64,000 nt of DNA. Source: Lytechinus pictus (Eukaryota; Echinodermata; Echinoidea; Temnopleuroida; Toxopneustidae). The stretch lies in assembly GCF_037042905.1 (NCBI RefSeq), contig NC_087262.1:21495501-21559500 (forward strand). Reading direction: 5' to 3'. Within the stretch, counting starts at the first letter, position 1, and every line of letters starts with the position of its first letter. Below, piece by piece: positions 33,664 through 44,819 of the stretch. The translations under genes and the position numbers were made by a program. The notes below the pieces were generated by a model that made no database searches, was not told the DNA's origin, and saw only the letters and a list, made by a program, of their open reading frames with translations.

Positions 33664-34291
33664 TACCGTATGGGTACTAGTATTCAACCCGGCATAATTC
33701 AAAGATTTTGACATAGGGCCTAGGCCTACTCCCCCAAATATTTAGTAATAGGGAATTTATCTTAATTTCATACCTTTGTTATTTCCAGGGTAATCTGTTG
33801 TCGGTATTTTCTTTGTCAATCTGTCGACTGTATGCGCGGAGGATCGAATTATGCGTCGATGGCCTTTTGCACTGAATGGCACTAGTATTCAACCTAGTGA
33901 GGATTGATAGGAAATCTCAAAAGGGTTTAAATTGCTAAATTAGATCTAGATCTATGTAAGTCTCTGGCTTTGATTAATTCCCTGTTTGGTCTCATCTCAA
34001 ATGGTCTAGTCCATAGTCGGATGGGACAAGGGCAGATTGAGAAACAGGGCCATCTTTCATCGCTAGGTTGAATACTAGTGCCGACGGGTTGAATACTAGT
34101 ACCAAAATCCGTCGCCGTATAATTCGATCGCCCGCGCACACAGTCAACTGGTTGAAGAAAAAAATAACGGAAAAAGAATAACCAGCATTTGCTCTTGGAA
34201 ATAAGACGGGTCTGAAATTCAGGTAAATTCTATATTTCTATATATTTGAGGAAACTCTCCAAACGGGTTGAATACTAGTGCCCTTACGGTA
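33664..34291. repeat. TIR element with GGTTGAATACTAGTGCC motifs
   Basis: The ends TACCGTATGGGTACTAGTAT...TCAACCCG and their complement are inverted copies with few mismatches. More copies of the GAATACTAGTRCC motif and a second inverted pair (GCGCGGAGGATCGAATTATG, complement near 34115-34135) lie inside. No coding capacity. Confidence 0.7.
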
Positions 34292-34514
34292 CCGGTACCG
34301 GTAGTATGACTCCGAGCCGAGAAGAAGTCCCGCAGAAAGTATTCTAATTAAATTGTTAGTTTCAATGAACTAGTGCAGGAATATTATCTACAGTATTTCT
34401 ACAGGATATCCATACATCGATAGCAATGTTAAAGTGCATATGCATTTGCCTCATACATTAGAAAACGGGAATAAAATACTTCGAATTGAAGGTCACTTAC
34501 TCGGATAAAGCGGA

Positions 34515-35260
34515 GTGTCACTGGAAGAGGATTGTCTAGGATCCGATTCGTCGATGATTAACTTCGCAACTTTATCCGTACCGATTCGGCCCTCGCTTCA
34601 CGCCACTTGCACTGTCTTAATTGGTGAATTATCGTATGGTCTAATACAACTTGGTCTACTTATCAGTTCGTCCAACTTCATAAAGTCTAAATCCATTTCG
34701 TCTACAATCAGTTTGTCTAATATCCGGTTCGTCTAATTCCCACTTGGTCTAATATCCAATTCGTCTAATTCCCATTTGGTCTGATGCAGTCGGAGCCTCG
34801 GCTAATTCACGGTCTAATATCCGATTCGTCTAATTCCCACTTGGTCTAATACCCTATTCGTCTAATTCAGCAGTTGGGCTATAACCATTTAGTCTAATAT
34901 CCAGTTGGCCTAACACCACTTGGTCTAATTTCATTTCGTCTAATTGTCATATGGTCTAACTTAGGCCTATTGGCCTAATTTCCATTTAGTCACCAGCCCT
35001 ACCCCGGCTCTACCCATCCGGATCCTGCAGGGCGACATGTATTTATTTATCCATGACCATTTTAGATCAAATAAATCCGATAATGATTTTATATTAGACT
35101 AAATGGACATAAGACCAAGTGTGAGACCAAACGATCATTCATATAACAATTAGACGAAATGAATATAAGACCAATAAAACGATTAGCCCAACTGCATGGT
35201 CAATAGACCATTTGGCTATTAGACCAAGTGGTCATTAGACCATCCGATAATTTACCATCC
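34515..35260. repeat. Degenerate GGTCTAAT/CGTCTAAT repeat array with inverted right arm
   Basis: At least fifteen copies of a 12-16-bp unit around (T/C)(G)GTCTAAT in plus orientation to about 34990. The same motif then occurs in reverse complement (ATTAGACCA, ATTAGACGAAAT) from 35090 to 35255. The overall shape is a loose palindrome. Confidence 0.75.
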
Positions 35261-35364
35261 CAAATGCCTGCCGATAGAGACAATTGGGATTTTTCGTTCA
35301 GCGACTTTGGGAGAGTACAAATACCCGGACAGCTTGGAGGTCTTTGTCGAAAATTCAGCAGCGC

Positions 35365-35458
35365 GATAACTTGTACTGTAGTTTAATTATGTTTGAGTTG
35401 TTATTTCTGTTTATACTTGGTCTGTGTTGACCCAATAAAACATGTAAATAAAAAAAAA
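35365..35458 (+). mobile_element. Short retroposed insert with A-tail and target duplication
   Basis: 94 bp ending AATAAAACATGTAAATAAAA... and flanked by the exact 10-bp repeat TCAGCAGCGC (35355-35364 and 35459-35468). This is the signature of LINE-mediated insertion, probably a heavily 5'-truncated LINE tail or a 3' UTR fragment. Confidence 0.75.
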
Positions 35459-35508
35459 TCAGCAGCGCTGTGGGTGTTCTTGCATGCAGTCGCTACTGCA
35501 TTGGCCAG

Positions 35509-36751
35509 TGTGACTACATCAGGATGTAGTGATGAAAATGTAATATTTTAGTTATAAAAAGTCTGAAGACAAGACTACAAGTAAGATTCTAGAAAGTTCC
35601 TCTTGGACTTCACTAATGAGTCACAAATTAAGAATTTCTTTGTTCATCTCATCTACTTTCATTTTGGGAAGAGTATTGGTCATTCTCATTGTCGAAGTGA
35701 TGCAGTAAGGTTCACGTTATATAACACTGTAGCAGAAATCTTTAAAAGTTAGTTGTGGAACATCTACAAAGGCCCAATTCGGTAAGAATACGATTTGATT
35801 ATGTTAATTATGTTCTTAGTCATATTATTTAACGTCAATAATTGTCATTTTATTTGAATAGATTAATGTTTGGTAGAGATATAATTTTACTGAGGTGCTA
35901 TACCAGCATATAGCCTACCTGTTAGTAGTAGACAAAGAGATGAGTCATGTTACAGTGTGCGAAGTATATAGCAGAGTGGAGTAGATTTCCTTCTTTACGT
36001 TGATAGAAAGTATAATTGTGCATATATATAATTAAGTAATTCAGTGTTAATCGAATGTTTGATATGTGATAATATAGATTACTGTTCGTACATGTAGTTC
36101 ATGATCAATTTGTAATTTAGAGTATTAGACCAAAACTATAACTTTCATCGGAGAGAAAGAACTTTCCTTTGTGAGTGATTTAGGGAGAAACCTTGAATGA
36201 GTGACTGTGATGGAATGTAGTTATGTTCACACGGCTAATCTGTCTATTGGTAGAATACTTATATTAGTAGTGCACTGCACAGAGTGAGTGCAGCTGTGTT
36301 CATATGAGGATTTAATCGCCAGCTTAACTTTATTCCTTGCATATTTTTATACTCTGTTGATTTATGTAGGTTAATGTTATACGATATAATAGTACATGGG
36401 TATGTTGATTCTTATTTAATCACACATAATAGTTATTGCTATACTAATTTAGATTTAGTTATTGACAAGTTTTCCAGATGAAACATTTGTTTATTATTGT
36501 TTGTTTATTCATTTTGTTACAGATTGTTATCTCAAGGTTTGACTCAAGGTTTGAACTTACAGTTTGGATCTCAAGGTTACAGAGATAGTGTTGAAGTTAA
36601 CGCTATTGAGTTGCTGAATAAAACATAAGTTTGTGGAATTCTAGCAAATTGTGTCCAGCGTGTATTTCGTTGAGAAGCCTTGTGAATAACAACAGTTGGA
36701 AATAGATGCGAACGAAACTCCTTCGTATAAAGATTTACGAAGGCAGCCACA
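35509..36751 (+). repeat. 5' LTR of the BEL/Pao element
   Basis: 1243 bp, TG...CA ends. By eye identical to the 3' LTR except that it lacks one 12-bp unit of a TCAAGGTTTGAC-type short repeat near 36535-36555. Confidence 0.92.
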
Positions 36752-36809
36752 ATAACAATCGAAGAGCATTAAAGTTTTGCAGCAGAGTTATTAAAGAAGG
36801 TGTGACGTC

Positions 36810-39800
36810 ATGTCTTCGGAACCAGCATCAAGACGTCAATCGACATCAAAGAGGATCTCCACATCAAAGGCCAGGAGTCTGGCAGATGATGAGTGCATCA
36901 AAGATGGTGTGGAAGGACAGTGTGAGCCAGCCATGAAGGCCGAAAGCGTAGCAAGTTCGCGGATGTCCCGCAGAAGTGCCAAACTTGCTGAAGCATTCCA
37001 AGCTGAGCTGGCAGTGATGGACCAAGAGGACAGACTAGAAGCTCTGAAGTATGAGCAGTCAATGAAATTGCGGGAGGAGCAGCGAAAGCTGAAAGAACTG
37101 AAGCTGAAAAATGAGTTGGCAGCAAAAATGTCAGCACTTGAAGATGAGGATGATGCTTCAGAAGGTGACAGAGATGACATCCAGGTACCACATGAAATAC
37201 CTGGTGATTCTGTGCGAAGGTATTTTGATTCTCATCCGGACGTGGAAGCAAGTGCAGCACCTCCTCCTCACGATGTACATCAGACGGGATTTGAAAAGAT
37301 GGCGGAGTCCATGGCTGAGATGGCAAAAGCAATGATGCAGCAGAATGCAACAACACATGGTCTCGCCATCTCAAGCCAACTTCCAAAGCTTGAAATACCA
37401 GTTTTTAGTGGTGATCCCTTGCGGTACGCCCTTTGGAAAAACAGCTTCACCAACTTGGTGGACTCAAAACCCCTGGATGGAGCAACTAAACTCAACTATC
37501 TAAATAGCTATGTTATGGGAGAGCCAAAGAAGATAGTTGAGCACTTCATCTTGTTGGGGACAGAAGAAGCTTACTTCCAAGCGATGGAGCTACTGCAAAA
37601 GAGATATGGCAGTGGCAGCGTGATCAGTGCTGCCTTCTCTAACAAGCTGACCTCATGGCCAAGGATCTTTGACAAGGACCCTGCAGGATTGCGGAAGTTT
37701 GCAGATTTCCTCGAACAGGTAGCTGCAGCAAAGTCGACTGAGTCTTCTTTGGGGATATTGGACTATCCTCAGGAAAACATCAAGCTAGTCAACAAGCTAC
37801 CCCTTTACCTTGAAAGATCTTGGCGTGACGAGGTGGATAGATGGCAGACACATGGCTACGGAAGTTATCCTCCATTCAAGGTCTTCACCGACTTTGTTAG
37901 CAGAGCGGCCAACAAGGCCAACATTCCTGAGCTGGAGGGACTGCGAAGCGGCGAGTCTAGACCACGGCAGTACCAAGAGGAACGCCCTAGGTACGCTCAT
38001 CAAAAGGGAAAGGTACTGTCAACCAAGGTCGAGTCCAAGATTAGCAAGGGAAATTACAGCTCCTGTCCTTTCTGTGAAGAAGATCATCACCTAGATGACT
38101 GCAAAGACTTCAAGAAACGGTCACTTCATGCAAGGAAAGGATTCTTCTTTCAGAAGAATCTGTGCATGGGGTGTGGAGTAACAGACAGCCATCAGGTGAA
38201 GGATTGCCAACACCGAAGGAAGTGTAAGGTGTGCCATGGAAATCATCTTGCAAGCCTTCATCGATTTGAAAGGGCTAAGATCCAGGGCGAGGGAGCTTCA
38301 TCCAATTGCACCAACGTCTGCTCCCTTCCGGACCAAGATGGCCAAGAGCATTGCATGATCGTTCCAGTGTGGGTGAGACACAAGGATGAACCATCCAGAG
38401 AGTTCCTTCATTATGCAATCTTGGACGATCAAAGCAATGTAGGCTTTGTGTCGGATGGACTGTGCGAGCAGTTAGGAGTCCAAGGAGCCGAAACCACGCT
38501 CAAACTCACAACGATGCACACCACAACGAGCATCCAGAGCAGGAAGGTATGTGGGCTGCAGGTGCTGGACTTTAAAAAGGAGAATGAGATTGATCTTCCA
38601 CCAAGCTTCTCCAGAGAGTCTGTTCCAGCTCATAGGTCCCAGATTCCCAAAGGTGAAGTCATGAAGGAGTGGCCTCATCTGGAGCCAGTGGCTCATGAGC
38701 TCATGCCCTACAACACAAGTATTAAGGTATCGCTCCTTATTGGAAACAACTGCCCCCGAGCCATACGCCCTCGTGAAGTCATTGCCGGTGAAGAAGACGA
38801 CCCATATGCAGTAAGAACAGCACTTGGATGGGGAGTAGTCGGCAAGGTATGCCTAACATCTTCAGGGGAGGCGCAGATCTGTAATAGGATTTCTGCAGTG
38901 GAGAGGTACCCAAGGTTTGCCTTCGCGAGTAAGGCCAAGGAGATCCTGGACACAGAGAAGATGATCCGAATCCTTGAGCAGGACTTCAGGGACTCGGGTT
39001 CGAACGGTGCGCCGTACTCTGTGGAGGAGAAAAGATTCCTGGAAATCCTGGAAGGTGGTATCCGCAGACGTGATGATGGCCACTATGAGATGCCGCTACC
39101 TCTGAAGGCTCCAAAGGTTAGTCTTCCCTTCAACAGGCCTCTAGCACTGAAGAGGTGGAACCAGCTGTCTGGAAGGTTGCGGAGGAACCCAAAGTTCGGC
39201 AGAGACTACAGGGAATTCATGGATGACGTCATCCAGAATTATGCAGAGAGAGTGCCCGCAGACCGTCTCAGCCTACAGGACCGGGTTAACTATATCCCTC
39301 ACACTGGGGTGTATCATCCGAGAAAGCCTGATAAGATCAGAGTAGTCTTTGACTGCTCTGCACCTTATCAAGGAGTATCCCTCAACGATGTTCTCTTGCA
39401 AGGACCCAACACTATGAACAGCCTCCTGGGAGTGCTCTGTCGTTTCCGAAAGGAAGTAGTAGCTGTAGCAGCGGACGTAAAGAGCATGTTCCACCAGTTT
39501 TACGTCGCCACAGAGGATAGAGACCTCCTGAGGTTTCTCTGGTGGGAAAATGGTAATCCTGAGAACGCTGTCGTGGAGTATCGCATGAAGGTGCACTTGT
39601 TCGGTGCAGCTAGTTCTCCAGGAGTAGCTACCTTCGGGCTGAGAAGAGCTGCAGATGACGGAGAAGGTGAATATGGTACTCCAGCAGCTAACTACATCCG
39701 AAGAGACTTCTACGTCGATGATGGGTTAAGGTCAGAACCAGATGTAGCATCAGCAATTAAGCTCCTCAAGAACAGTCAGGCAATCTGTGCTAAAGCCGGA

Positions 39801-42434
39801 CTAACGCTGCATAAGATTGCATCCAACAAGAGGGAGGTCCAAGAGAGCTTCAACAAGAAGGAGGATCCAAATGAGGAGAAGGGTCTAGGGATGCAAGGTG
39901 TGTCGACAGTTGAAAGAGTGCTCGGAGTTGTATGGTGTGTCAAGAATGACATCTTCAAGTTCAAGATTGAACTCAAAGAAAGACCGTACACCAGACGCGG
40001 AGTGCTGTCAACAGTCAGCTCTTTCTATGATCCTTGTGGTTTCCTCAGCCCTGTCATGCTCAGAGGGAAGCAGATACTCCAAGAGCTTTGTCGGAGCAAG
40101 CTTGACTGGGACAGTCCAATGCCAGGCAATCTTCGCCCAGCCTGGGAAAGATGGCTGCAGGAGGTGTTTCATTTGGAGAAGCTCCAGATAGCCAGATGTT
40201 ACAAGCCCCACGACTTTGGACAGGTCAAGGCGACAGAGATTCACCACTTCTCTGATGCAAGTCAGAACGGATATGGACAGTGTTCCTATATCCGTTTTGT
40301 GAACACTGAGGATAAGGCCCACTGTTGTTTTGTCATCGGGAAGTCTCGAGTGACTCCATTGAAGCAGGTCAGCATTCCAAGGTTGGAGTTGACGGCAGCT
40401 ACAGTTTCTGCAAAAATGAGTTCATTTTTGAAACAGGAGTTAAAATATGACGACATCAAGGAGTATTTCTGGACCGACAGCAAGGTCGTACTGGGTTACG
40501 TGCAGAACGAGGCCAGGAGATTCCATGTCTACGTAGCAAACAGGATTCAGCTTATCCGAGACCTGACGGACCCTGATGAGTGGTGCTATGTAGACACAGC
40601 CCAGAATCCAGCAGACGATGCTTCGAGAGGACTATCTGCCACTCAGCTAACAGAGAATTGCCGTTGGTTGAGGGGACCTGGTTTCCTGCGGACAGATGGC
40701 ATGTTCAAGCTTGATCATGTGCAGCCACAAGTCCAGCTTGAAGAGAGCGATCCAGAACTGAAACGTGCTACTACCCTAAAGACAGGAGCCGGTGATGCGA
40801 AAGGTCACTTCGAAACTAGCCGATTGAACAGCTTTTCGAACTGGCACAGAGCAAAGAAAGCAGTAGCTAGGTGTATGCAGCTCACAATGAAGCTGCAGAG
40901 TAGAGACGTCAAAGTTTCGAGCTCATCTCCAGATGCAGGAAAGTCATCCATGAAAGAGCCCGTGACTGTAGATGAACTGCAACGTGCTGAAAGGTTGATC
41001 CTTCGGAGCGTCCAAGCAGAGTGTTTCTTGGAGGAGTTGCAGACATTGCAGAAGCTGAAAACTACAAGAGAGCTCACTGACAGACAAGCAACCCGTGTCA
41101 GGAATGCTGAGCTCAAGAAAACGAGCTGTCTTTATAGGCTCGATCCTTTTCTTGACGAAGAAGGAATCATCAGAGTTGGTGGACGTATAGACAGAGCAGA
41201 TGTCAGTAGAGATATAAGGCATCCAATCATCCTTCCCCGGAAGAGTCATATCACATGGTTGCTGATCAATGATTGCCACAGCAAGGTCAATCATATGGGA
41301 CGTGGTCTAACACACAACGAGCTTCGCCAAAGAGGTTACTGGGTGATAGGAGGATCTTCTGCAGTTTCTCAGTTCATCTCCCAGTGCGTTACCTGCAGGA
41401 AGCTTCGAGGTTCTCTTGTGCAGCAGAAGATGTCAGAGTTACCCAAGGAGAGAGTTGAACCATCCGCCCCTTTCACCTACTGTGCAGTCGATTACTTTGG
41501 ACCGTTTCTATTGAAGGAAAGGAGAAGTGAGGTGAAGAGGTATGGTGTCCTTTTCACATGTATGTCTTCGAGGAGTATACATCTCGAGACTGCAAACAAC
41601 CTTTCCAGCTCCTCTTTCATCAATGCTTTGAGGAGATTAATGAATCGCCGAGGAACCATTCGACAGCTGAGATCAGATCAAGGGACAACCTTCATAGGTG
41701 CCAGGAGTGAGTTGAAGCTAGCTCTTCAGGAGATGGACCAGCAGAAGGTGCAGGAGTATCTGCTAGAAAACGGGGTAGAGTGGATACCATTCAAGTTGAA
41801 TGTTCCACATTCTTCACACATGGGAGGCGTCTGGGAAAGACAAATACACACGGTGAGAAGAGCCTTAGACACTGTACTTGCTAAGGCCGGCAGCCAGCTT
41901 GACGATGAAGCCTTTCGCACTTTCATGACTGAGGCAGAGTGCATCGTCAATTCTCGACCTCTCACCATCAATGATCTAAGTGACTCAGAAGCGCCTGAGC
42001 CATTGTGCCCTCTCCATCTTCTGACGATGAAGCCAAAGGTCATACTACCACCCCCAGGGAAGTTCCAGGGAGCAGACAAGTACTCCAGGAAGTGGTGGAG
42101 AAGGGTTCAATACCTCGCCAACGAATTCTGGTTGCGCTGGCGTCGAGAGTTTCTCCAGCAGCTGCAGCCTCGTCAGAAGTGGACGAAATCTCATCGGGAC
42201 CTTACAATCGGCGACGTGGTTATTGTAAAGGAAAACGAAGACGCTCGACTTCGATGGCCTCTAGGAAGGGTGGAAGAAGTTATTCCTAGTGAAGATGGAC
42301 GTATTAGAAAGGTAAAGCTCCTCATGGCCGATGGAGCTCTGGACAGTAATGGTAAACGTTTGAAAAAGCCTTGTTACCTTGATAGGCCAGTTCACAAGCT
42401 CGTCCTGCTATTACCCACAGAAGAGAAGGAATAA
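36810..42434 (+). CDS. BEL/Pao Gag-Pol polyprotein, 1874 aa, intact
   Basis: Retrotransposon polyprotein that packages, copies and integrates the element. Domains in order: charged helical segment at about residues 55-110; Gag-like DUF1759 domain at about 190-370; cysteine/histidine clusters at 419-431 and 452-484 (zinc-knuckle-like); aspartic protease near 535-600 with LDDQSN in place of the usual D[ST]G; reverse transcriptase at about 830-980 with YVDD at 968-971; Pao-type A17 region at about 1030-1110; RNase H at about 1145-1260 (SDAS, WTDS); integrase H2C2 zinc-binding at about 1489-1529; integrase core with Asp1561, Asp1623, Glu1676; C-terminal DUF5641-like domain at about 1760-1870. No stop or frameshift interrupts it. 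The ATG lies 58 bp after the LTR and is the first long-frame start. Confidence 0.95.
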   Translation: MSSEPASRRQSTSKRISTSKARSLADDECIKDGVEGQCEPAMKAESVASSRMSRRSAKLAEAFQAELAVMDQEDRLEALKYEQSMKLREEQRKLKELKLKNELAAKMSALEDEDDASEGDRDDIQVPHEIPGDSVRRYFDSHPDVEASAAPPPHDVHQTGFEKMAESMAEMAKAMMQQNATTHGLAISSQLPKLEIPVFSGDPLRYALWKNSFTNLVDSKPLDGATKLNYLNSYVMGEPKKIVEHFILLGTEEAYFQAMELLQKRYGSGSVISAAFSNKLTSWPRIFDKDPAGLRKFADFLEQVAAAKSTESSLGILDYPQENIKLVNKLPLYLERSWRDEVDRWQTHGYGSYPPFKVFTDFVSRAANKANIPELEGLRSGESRPRQYQEERPRYAHQKGKVLSTKVESKISKGNYSSCPFCEEDHHLDDCKDFKKRSLHARKGFFFQKNLCMGCGVTDSHQVKDCQHRRKCKVCHGNHLASLHRFERAKIQGEGASSNCTNVCSLPDQDGQEHCMIVPVWVRHKDEPSREFLHYAILDDQSNVGFVSDGLCEQLGVQGAETTLKLTTMHTTTSIQSRKVCGLQVLDFKKENEIDLPPSFSRESVPAHRSQIPKGEVMKEWPHLEPVAHELMPYNTSIKVSLLIGNNCPRAIRPREVIAGEEDDPYAVRTALGWGVVGKVCLTSSGEAQICNRISAVERYPRFAFASKAKEILDTEKMIRILEQDFRDSGSNGAPYSVEEKRFLEILEGGIRRRDDGHYEMPLPLKAPKVSLPFNRPLALKRWNQLSGRLRRNPKFGRDYREFMDDVIQNYAERVPADRLSLQDRVNYIPHTGVYHPRKPDKIRVVFDCSAPYQGVSLNDVLLQGPNTMNSLLGVLCRFRKEVVAVAADVKSMFHQFYVATEDRDLLRFLWWENGNPENAVVEYRMKVHLFGAASSPGVATFGLRRAADDGEGEYGTPAANYIRRDFYVDDGLRSEPDVASAIKLLKNSQAICAKAGLTLHKIASNKREVQESFNKKEDPNEEKGLGMQGVSTVERVLGVVWCVKNDIFKFKIELKERPYTRRGVLSTVSSFYDPCGFLSPVMLRGKQILQELCRSKLDWDSPMPGNLRPAWERWLQEVFHLEKLQIARCYKPHDFGQVKATEIHHFSDASQNGYGQCSYIRFVNTEDKAHCCFVIGKSRVTPLKQVSIPRLELTAATVSAKMSSFLKQELKYDDIKEYFWTDSKVVLGYVQNEARRFHVYVANRIQLIRDLTDPDEWCYVDTAQNPADDASRGLSATQLTENCRWLRGPGFLRTDGMFKLDHVQPQVQLEESDPELKRATTLKTGAGDAKGHFETSRLNSFSNWHRAKKAVARCMQLTMKLQSRDVKVSSSSPDAGKSSMKEPVTVDELQRAERLILRSVQAECFLEELQTLQKLKTTRELTDRQATRVRNAELKKTSCLYRLDPFLDEEGIIRVGGRIDRADVSRDIRHPIILPRKSHITWLLINDCHSKVNHMGRGLTHNELRQRGYWVIGGSSAVSQFISQCVTCRKLRGSLVQQKMSELPKERVEPSAPFTYCAVDYFGPFLLKERRSEVKRYGVLFTCMSSRSIHLETANNLSSSSFINALRRLMNRRGTIRQLRSDQGTTFIGARSELKLALQEMDQQKVQEYLLENGVEWIPFKLNVPHSSHMGGVWERQIHTVRRALDTVLAKAGSQLDDEAFRTFMTEAECIVNSRPLTINDLSDSEAPEPLCPLHLLTMKPKVILPPPGKFQGADKYSRKWWRRVQYLANEFWLRWRREFLQQLQPRQKWTKSHRDLTIGDVVIVKENEDARLRWPLGRVEEVIPSEDGRIRKVKLLMADGALDSNGKRLKKPCYLDRPVHKLVLLLPTEEKE

Positions 42435-43057
42435 TTGAACTGTACATTGAATTATATCGATGCACGAATAGTGTTGTTAGTAGACTCATATTTCTTTCCT
42501 TCTGTTGTGTTTCTCTCTCTTTCTTTTCCTGTTCAGTGCTCATTATTCTAGCTACGCTTCTTTTGTAATTTCTTTTTCTCTATATTCTTTTCTTTCTTTC
42601 ACATGTATTCCTCCTCTTTATATTCTTCAATATGTTTGTACATATTCCCTCGTTTGGTATGCCTATTTGGAGTTAATTTCTGTAGTAGTCACGCAGAAGA
42701 CAAATGGGATTCCCCCTCAAGGAGCCTTGGTCATCGATGTCGTATATTTCTGATGTCAGAAGTATTTTTCTGTTAATTTGTAATTTTCATGTACATTCAT
42801 GATTATGTGGTTAGTGGATCAAGCGTTCAGGTTCTGTCAGTGTTTTTGTAAAGTAATAGGTTGTATACTTATTTAGCAGTACTTAAGATTGTCGTTTTCT
42901 TAAAGTATCGTAAGTCCGTATAATCGTATATTGTTATCACTTGTGTTAATGGTGTTTAGGTTAAGTAATTTTGCGCTATAGAAAATCAGTTTATCGTTAT
43001 TATCATAGGTTGAATTACAGTTGTTTGAGTAAATGTTGCGAACATTTAAAGGAGCCA
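42435..43057 (+). other. Non-coding internal segment of the BEL element
   Basis: Between the Pol stop and the 3' LTR. T-rich, no envelope-like frame. Ends AAAGGAGCCA, a weak polypurine tract. Confidence 0.7.
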
Positions 43058-44312
43058 TGTGACTACATCAGGATGTAGTGATGAAAATGTAATATTTTAG
43101 TTATAAAAAGTCTGAAGACAAGACTACAAGTAAGATTCTAGAAAGTTCCTCTTGGACTTCACTAATGAGTCACAAATTAAGAATTTCTTTGTTCATCTCA
43201 TCTACTTTCATTTTGGGAAGAGTATTGGTCATTCTCATTGTCGAAGTGATGCAGTAAGGTTCACGTTATATAACACTGTAGCAGAAATCTTTAAAAGTTA
43301 GTTGTGGAACATCTACAAAGGCCCAATTCGGTAAGAATACGATTTGATTATGTTAATTATGTTCTTAGTCATATTATTTAACGTCAATAATTGTCATTTT
43401 ATTTGAATAGATTAATGTTTGGTAGAGATATAATTTTACTGAGGTGCTATACCAGCATATAGCCTACCTGTTAGTAGTAGACAAAGAGATGAGTCATGTT
43501 ACAGTGTGCGAAGTATATAGCAGAGTGGAGTAGATTTCCTTCTTTACGTTGATAGAAAGTATAATTGTGCATATATATAATTAAGTAATTCAGTGTTAAT
43601 CGAATGTTTGATATGTGATAATATAGATTACTGTTCGTACATGTAGTTCATGATCAATTTGTAATTTAGAGTATTAGACCAAAACTATAACTTTCATCGG
43701 AGAGAAAGAACTTTCCTTTGTGAGTGATTTAGGGAGAAACCTTGAATGAGTGACTGTGATGGAATGTAGTTATGTTCACACGGCTAATCTGTCTATTGGT
43801 AGAATACTTATATTAGTAGTGCACTGCACAGAGTGAGTGCAGCTGTGTTCATATGAGGATTTAATCGCCAGCTTAACTTTATTCCTTGCATATTTTTATA
43901 CTCTGTTGATTTATGTAGGTTAATGTTATACGATATAATAGTACATGGGTATGTTGATTCTTATTTAATCACACATAATAGTTATTGCTATACTAATTTA
44001 GATTTAGTTATTGACAAGTTTTCCAGATGAAACATTTGTTTATTATTGTTTGTTTATTCATTTTGTTACAGATTGTTATCTCAAGGTTTGACTCAAGGTT
44101 TGACTTAAGGTTTGAACTTACAGTTTGGATCTCAAGGTTACAGAGATAGTGTTGAAGTTAACGCTATTGAGTTGCTGAATAAAACATAAGTTTGTGGAAT
44201 TCTAGCAAATTGTGTCCAGCGTGTATTTCGTTGAGAAGCCTTGTGAATAACAACAGTTGGAAATAGATGCGAACGAAACTCCTTCGTATAAAGATTTACG
44301 AAGGCAGCCACA
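43058..44312 (+). repeat. 3' LTR of the BEL/Pao element
   Basis: 1255 bp, 12 bp longer than the 5' LTR because of an extra GTTTGACTTAAG-type unit near 44095-44110. Otherwise no mismatch was noticed. Confidence 0.92.
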
Positions 44313-44819
44313 GCCAGTATACTCCAGCAGTTTTTAGTTCATGAATGTACCCTTTGGATTTTTAATGGCGTTGAGTTTTTATCTTGAGTCCATCTCAGAA
44401 CACATAAAAGCAGTTCAGTTAAAATTTGATAGTAGTGTTATTATTTTAGGGTACGCCTATATATTTGAAAGCAACCCCCTACATGTCTGCCAAAATTTCT
44501 GAACCCCCTTTCACGGGCTTTTCCTGCCTTGGAGACCCCCTAAATCTGGAACACTGCTCAATGTACCCCCTATCTCAGATGAGCTCTCATTCGAACCCCT
44601 ATCCCAGGACAGACAACCCGCCCCCCCCCCCTTCATCTCAGGTATAAGCTGTCATTTCTCTTTACACGTTCTATCGTAATCTCTCTCGCAGATTTCGAGA
44701 AGTCCGTACTATCGAGTCGATCGTGTGGGGGGGGGGGCTATGTTTTTACTTTTCAAAATGAAATAATTCTGAATGAGCTTTCAAAACTAGCAGAAATTTC
44801 AGGAATTTGATCAATTTTT
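44313..44819. other. No gene; C-rich repeat patch
   Basis: Holds several degenerate ACCCCCTA-type motifs at 44480-44640 and C10/G10 homopolymers. No coding signal. Confidence 0.45.

Larger units (their letters stand above)
35509..44312 (+). mobile_element. Full-length BEL/Pao LTR retrotransposon
   Basis: 8.8 kb with direct LTRs (35509-36751, 43058-44312), one Gag-Pol open frame, and a 5-bp target duplication GCCAG on both sides (35504-35508, 44313-44317). LTRs start TGTGAC and end CCACA. No env-like frame lies between Pol and the 3' LTR. The domain order PR-RT-RH-IN matches BEL/Pao. I could not identify a convincing tRNA primer-binding site after the 5' LTR. The polypurine tract is at best AAAGGAG just before 43058. 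Confidence 0.95.

Noticed and set aside
36752-36780. tRNA primer-binding site after the 5' LTR
   Set aside because: No TGG-led 12-18-mer complementary to a tRNA 3' end that I can recognise.
36836-37386. Antisense open frames within the BEL Gag region
   Set aside because: Shadows of the long Gag-Pol frame on the other strand.
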